From positions 248,001 through 312,000 of the forward strand of contig JADFUC010000533.1 of the NCBI GenBank assembly GCA_019722365.1: 64,000 bases of DNA. Reading direction: 5' to 3'. Position numbers and translations under genes: made by a program. Position 1 is the first letter of the stretch. Each line of letters begins with the position of its first letter. Of this stretch, positions 59,030 to 64,000 are shown one piece after another. The stretch is from Lithospermum erythrorhizon. Lineage: Eukaryota > Streptophyta > Magnoliopsida > Boraginales > Boraginaceae. The notes beneath the pieces are model-generated. The model was not told where the DNA came from, searched no databases, and worked only from the letters and a program-made list of their open reading frames with translations.

Positions 59030-62000
59030 TCATATTGGTTTCCATCCTAACTCAACATGGATTTTACCATTCCTTGAATCTATCAGGTGATATTTGTGGT
59101 TAATTCTTCCATTGTACACAACATCATCAAGGCTAATATCCACATGTCCTAATGATTCCTGCAAGATAGCATTATAAGTTGTGTCACAAGTCACAACACA
59201 ATTACTATTGGAATTGCAGATCAGGTGAAAGTTGGTTACCTTAGATCCACATGTCCTAATGAACCCTTTCCTCTTACTCATAACCTCGATACGAATTCTC
59301 TCTTGTAAGGGAGGCTCGTCAAGCATAAACTGGAACTCTTCGTCCCACCTTGGATTGCGGTTTCTTCTTATCGACTGCGAAGACATAGTTCTTTAAAATC
59401 AATAAACACGACGATGCAATAAGAAAAGAAATCCAACTTTTAACGTGCAAGCTCTCGGGTGATTTTCCGCTGTGATCTTCTAACATTTTGTACATCACAT
59501 TTCATGAAAAACAATAAAAGATAGCCGCCCTGAAGTTTGAATGCAGGTGGAGAGCTATCTCTGCTACATAAAACTCACCTTTGACTTTTTGTGTTCCCCT
59601 CTAAAAATTATTTGCACATATGGATTAGTATGATGATCTCCCTCCAGATCCTCGGCTCCTTGAGCAACAACTGAAAGTAAACCAGCTCCGCTGGGGCGCT
59701 CGTTAATAGATGTGCTATTTCCAGTATTCCTTGAAACTCCACCAAGAAGACCGCTCAAGGAATCTTCTTCTCTAAATGGTGCATAAGTCAATTCCAAGAC
59801 AAGCTGCCCTCTATGCTTCTTATTTTGGGGATCACTTATATCAGTGCTCTTAAGCAAGTCTAATCTTACTTTTCTTGTCTCATTAGCTGTTAGCATTTTA
59901 AGAGGATATACCTGTTTTCCCAACCTGTCATGGCCTCCCACCTGTAAATCGAGCACAACAATCATCCATTAAAACCGACGGGACCTAGCTGGAAATTTTT
60001 TACTCTTAGGGTGCACCACATATATAACAATGGAGCAGGCGGAGCAGCCTAAATAATTTAGTAGCAACTGTTGCAAGCAGAACAGGATATATACCTTATC
60101 CCAATCATACATATGTATGTTCAGCAACTGAGACTGCGGATCCTTGACAACGAGCTTGAAATTCTCATTCCATTCAGGATTCAATGTTTTCTTCTTGACA
60201 GTAGTTTTCTTAGAAGGCAAACTATCTCCACTGAGACTGAGCTTAACATATGGATCAGAGAGTCCAAGCAGGTCCATCTTCAAGAGTTTCGTTGCTCTCA
60301 CCACTTTCACGTGCAATATCCCTACTGGCTTCTTTGCAGCTATCCTATAGAAACAAACAAAGGGGATTCATCAAGTTAGGAGTTGTCATGATGCATTTAT
60401 TAATGCAACGAAGTATAATTTGATCTAGTAGATTACACAGATGCATCAAGTATAGGTATTTCCAGGAACTTTGGCCACAGATAAAGTAGTGATATTTGTT
60501 TTCTGATGGTCTCCTGCACAAAGAAACATAATGAAAAAATGTTTAAGTTGATAGACAAGGGAGCTTCACATTGAGTATACATGGAAGTTAATCGCTCCAT
60601 TATTTGAACAAATTATCAATATAATACCTGAACATATCGGTAGAGGCCAGGAATCGCCATAACGTCTCCACCAAGTACCTTCAGTCCAAAATCTACATTT
60701 GGCTGCCAATTGACGAAGGCTGTTAGGCAATCCGCTTGCAAAAAAAAACGTAAAATAGAAGAAAGTAGCCTGGATTACCTTCTCCATTAATGTAACCATT
60801 ACATTCCCGAAGCAAGGAATGGTAGGCACAAGAGGTTTCAAAGTAATTCGCAGTGCTGTAGATACTTGCAAGTCTACCAACTGAAACGAACAAATTAAAT
60901 CCTTCACTCACAAAGTTCCATGATGGAATGTTGTTTCGTATGGATTACCGACCTGAAACTTGACTTGAAATGACGATATTGTCAGTTTAACAATTATATT
61001 TGGATTCCCTGCCCAATACATTACCGGTTCCATGACAAGCTCATTGTCATTTGTCTCACAAACTTTTAGACCTGCCAAGAAAACATTATTAAAACATACG
61101 CTTCTCTAAACTACTATTACATTCTTTTATGTATCAATATCACGTGTACTCTGCCTTGATACTACACTCATTAGACAAATACTGATGTTTTCATTTTTTC
61201 TTATAGTATTTGAAAACCGGAGAAACTTTTCCTTAGCTTTGACTTAAAGAATGGTTTTAGGTGATTTAACATTGTAATTACTTGACGACAGTCAATAGAA
61301 ATTGAACAACATTTACACAATCAATGTGAACTGAGCACTAAGCCACTAACCATGGAATGTTGGAGGAACACTTCCAAGTGTTAATGTCTCAAACTCTATT
61401 GATTCTACCTTAAACTTCCCAATATATTCATCAAAGATTGGCTTGGCTGTGCTTCTAATCTCACCACATATTGCCTGTTAAGTGGCAAATTAACACTCCG
61501 GTGATTTCAGAAAAAATCATCAGATAGACCAAATATCAAGTTTACTATGATTACCTTATCAAGGAAAGGCCACATATGGTATATAAATTTGTTTAACCAG
61601 TCAACCTGTACATCAGATACATGCATTGAAGTTTAGAAAGAAAATTAACAAACATTTAAGTGGATAGAAATGCATAAGTCTATTGATGAAAATTACTCTG
61701 TCGTAATCAGGCCTCTTCACCCAGAATGGAATCTCCGGCATAAGATCTTCCATTCTAGTAGCGTCAAGCTCTTCAAGCGGCTTGACAACTGGTTTCTGTA
61801 AACATTAGTTTCGTAAGTTTTTTCCAAGCGTGCCATCGAATTTAAAATGCAATCATACTCCCTAGGCCCAACCAAAAAGAATCTAGTGGTGAAGATTGAA
61901 CTTTTGATGTCTGCCCTTACAGGTAAGTTTCTGATCACTATATCAATCCGTCACCCTAAATTCTAGCAATACTTTTTCAATAGCTATCAATCAAAACATT

Positions 62001-62301
62001 CAAAGATGACTAAAAATAAATTGGTCCATATCTACATCAATAACAATTCAGCTGGTAGAACAAGATATAAAACTTCACTTTGCAACTAATCAAAAGATTA
62101 TGGCTGTACCAATCAAATACTAAGTAGAAAACAACAAGCATTGATATAAGTATATAGAAAAAAACATAGATATGAATACATGATCAATACCTCAACATCA
62201 TCAGGCTCGGAATAGACGAAGAAATAGAAACCAATAACTATTCCAACTGGAAAACCAATTCCAAACCCAAGAATTCCCACAAGACTGCCTAAAAACCCCA
62301 T
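59030..62301 (-). CDS. Plant synaptotagmin (SYT2/SYT3 class), SMP plus two C2 domains
   Basis: A 544-residue ER-plasma membrane tether in 12 exons: 62301-62191, 61795-61697, 61605-61555, 61474-61351, 61071-60953, 60880-60779, 60702-60628, 60513-60437, 60344-60095, 59941-59579, 59374-59240 and 59158-59030, all phases closing. It has an N-terminal membrane anchor (MGFLGSLVGILGFGIGFPVG), then the lipid-transferring SMP domain at about 65-250 (VDWLNKFIYHMWPFLDKAIC ... PNVDFGLKVLGGDVMAIPGL). C2A (about 258-400) retains the Ca2+-site aspartates (MDLLGLSDPYVKL, MYDWDKVGGHDRLG). C2B (about 420-540) has EDLEGDHHTNPYVQ and no Asp pair in its third loop, so it is probably Ca2+-independent. The C2B segment KGFIRTCGSK at the end of exon 11 is unusual and comes from a short duplication. 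The closest relatives recalled are SYT2 and SYT3. Confidence 0.94.
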
Positions 62302-63164
62302 TAATTTTATTCTACAAACATAACTCTGCAGAAACAGGGGATGAATGTGAAGTGAAACTAATAAATAAAAAATGGTTTTAAAGGAATGAAAACGGAAAAA
62401 TGGAAAATGGGTTCTCTAGATAAAATCTAGGCTCAAGTTACATTTAACGAAATAGACAAATGAAACCGCCAAATGTTAAGTTATGTTAGCTTAGAAAACA
62501 TCGGACAAACAATATGTAACACAAAAGTACAATTGTTCCCTAGTAGATTATGGTTATATTTGCATGAAAAACATCATATTTGATACTTGAAATTGTCTTC
62601 TTGGTCTAGTCGCTTTACGAGGACTAGGGAAGGGAAACGAAAACGGTAACGTGCATGATTTTCAGCATATAATATATGGTATTCCAAGAAAATTAAATTA
62701 AAGTTTGCTTCACGAAATACATGTTGAATTATCTAGCTGGATTGGAGGAAAATGTTGACTAGATATCCTTAATGGCAATTCTTGATTGTACCAAGTCATT
62801 CTACCTCGTCAGTTGACATTAAAAGAGGGCATGTATGACTATTAGTGGGTCAGTTTTAGATTTACCCATGACATATTCTTGGGAGTCTCCCGTTACAATT
62901 AAAAAAAAAACATATATGACTGTTACAAATGTTGATACATACTTGTCCCAACTCGCAATACTTACGCAAGCTATCAATGTGAGACCTTGCTCTTCAATAT
63001 AAATGTTTCATTTAATTAAAGTTGGTTGTTATTTTTAGTCTAATTGACCTAAGCTTTTCTCCTCAAGATCGACACTTCTGCCAAATTAACTATCAATTCT
63101 TTCTCTCTCGACATTTATCCTTTTACTTTTATTTTTTTATGTCGTGATCCTTGACCTATAAATA
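62302..63164. other. Upstream region of the synaptotagmin, no gene seen
   Basis: AT-rich DNA with no credible coding. No confident TATA box was chosen; a leader intron is possible. Confidence 0.4.
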
Positions 63165-63490
63165 AATATTTTATCTCTAACACTTTACACTTTAGTATAA
63201 TAATACAATTAAAATATTTTAAATAAAATTCTCATTATTTTTTTTTACACATTCCACTCCTACAAGCTACTCCCCCACCCTACACATCACACTTGTTAAA
63301 GTTACTCCCCACCCTTCTACAAATAACCATTTCTAACTTTTCATGGATTATAGTAAATAAATGGGTACAGTGTGAAGGCATACAAAAAGATTTTACACAA
63401 AAAATAAACGATATGTAGCTTATTCTAATTATATAAAATATTTTAATTGTATTCCTAAACTTTAGTGTTTAGTATTAGGGGTAAACTAAT
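63165..63490. mobile_element. Foldback MITE-like element
   Basis: The left arm at about 63167-63232 (TTATCTCTAACACTTTACAC ... ACAATTAAAATATTTTAAAT) is complementary to the right arm at about 63428-63490 (AAAATATTTTAATTGTATT ... CTTTAGTGTTTAGTATTAGG). The middle is C-rich (CTACTCCCCCACCCTACAC). A related right arm is present near 23645-23705. No target duplication was confirmed. Confidence 0.5.
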
Positions 63491-64000
63491 CATTTATAGA
63501 TTCAAAGCACTACGCCGAAAAGTTAATAATAAGATAAGGACGTGACAAAAAAATAATATATAATTCAAGCAACTCATTCGAAAAATTTAATGGATAGTTC
63601 AGAGCAACCGGACAATTAGCTTTATTTTTACTTAATGTTTATTTTTTTAATGCTACTTTTAGCATTTGATTTCTTTAAATTCTATAAATTTATTGTGTCT
63701 AGTCCTTCCAATTTTTTTATTCATATGTTGGTGATCACTGAAAATAATAGATATAATAGATATTTATGATTATAGCGCATAGTTATTCAATCTATTAATA
63801 ATCGTTTCCAACCTGTTAATAATATAGTTTTTTGGAAATAATCAAATATTAAAAGACAAAAGATGTAAAATATGGTGCATGTATTGGCATCAAAAGACAG
63901 AGAATCCATAGCACAATAAATAGGGATTGGCCAACCTTTTTTTAAGGCAGACCGAGATAATATACCTTATTTGGTCACTATAAGATTCTGAATTATATTT
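63491..64000. other. Intergenic to the window end, no gene seen
   Basis: AT-rich sequence with no credible reading frame or repeat. Confidence 0.5.

Overview
The window is nuclear DNA of a flowering plant, and most likely a eudicot. The evidence is AT-rich intergenic DNA, GT-AG introns of about 70 bases to more than 1 kb, an intronless LHCB1 gene, and multi-exon genes whose reconstructed products belong to plant-only families (ORANGE, alpha-expansin, plant synaptotagmin, ATL RING-H2, LRR receptor kinase). The recurrent 10-mer TACTCCGTAT and the style of the LHCB1 protein would fit Caryophyllales, but that placement is a guess. There are no bacterial, organellar or viral gene blocks.

Layout. 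1-9.4 kb is a decayed transposon zone: a plant-mobile-domain (PMD) pseudogene on + (2552-4366), a Mutator/FAR1-type transposase pseudogene with an OTU domain on - (about 5150-7010), diverged tandem repeats at 7.6-8.0 kb and a C-rich/G-rich composition switch at 8.4-8.8 kb. 9.4-14.9 kb holds LHCB1 (+), a tRNA-Leu-like relic, MAGO NASHI (+, 3 exons) and a small two-exon cysteine-rich peptide gene (-). 15.4-17.7 kb is a subtilase (-) broken exactly around its catalytic Asp. 17.7-24 kb is repeat-rich: related inverted repeats, a possible solo LTR and MITE-like pieces. 24.0-29.4 kb holds ORANGE (+, 8 exons) convergent with a methylesterase (-, 4 exons). 30.3-32.0 kb is a minisatellite of roughly 70 bp units. 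32.6-39.5 kb is a complete 21-exon valyl-tRNA synthetase (-). 39.6-41.3 kb is cryptically simple repeat DNA. 42.1-45.4 kb is an LRR receptor-like kinase of the PXC2/IRK type (+). 46.3-47.0 kb is an ATL RING-H2 E3 ligase (-). 47-51.4 kb has no gene that I can support. 51.4-53.8 kb is a group I (VIP1-like) bZIP factor (+), 55.4-56.3 kb an alpha-expansin (+), 57.0-58.0 kb a small reticulon (-), and 59.0-62.3 kb a synaptotagmin with SMP and two C2 domains (-). The remainder is intergenic and contains a foldback MITE-like element.

The genes do not form a pathway or cluster; this is ordinary plant gene order. Exon boundaries were read by hand from splice dinucleotides and kept only where the phases closed. 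I found no convincing new biological system. The best leads are the broken subtilase, the small cysteine-rich peptide gene, a 273 bp MITE with a 9 bp target duplication inside an ORANGE intron, the long minisatellite, and an 18 bp duplication that altered the second C2 domain of the synaptotagmin.
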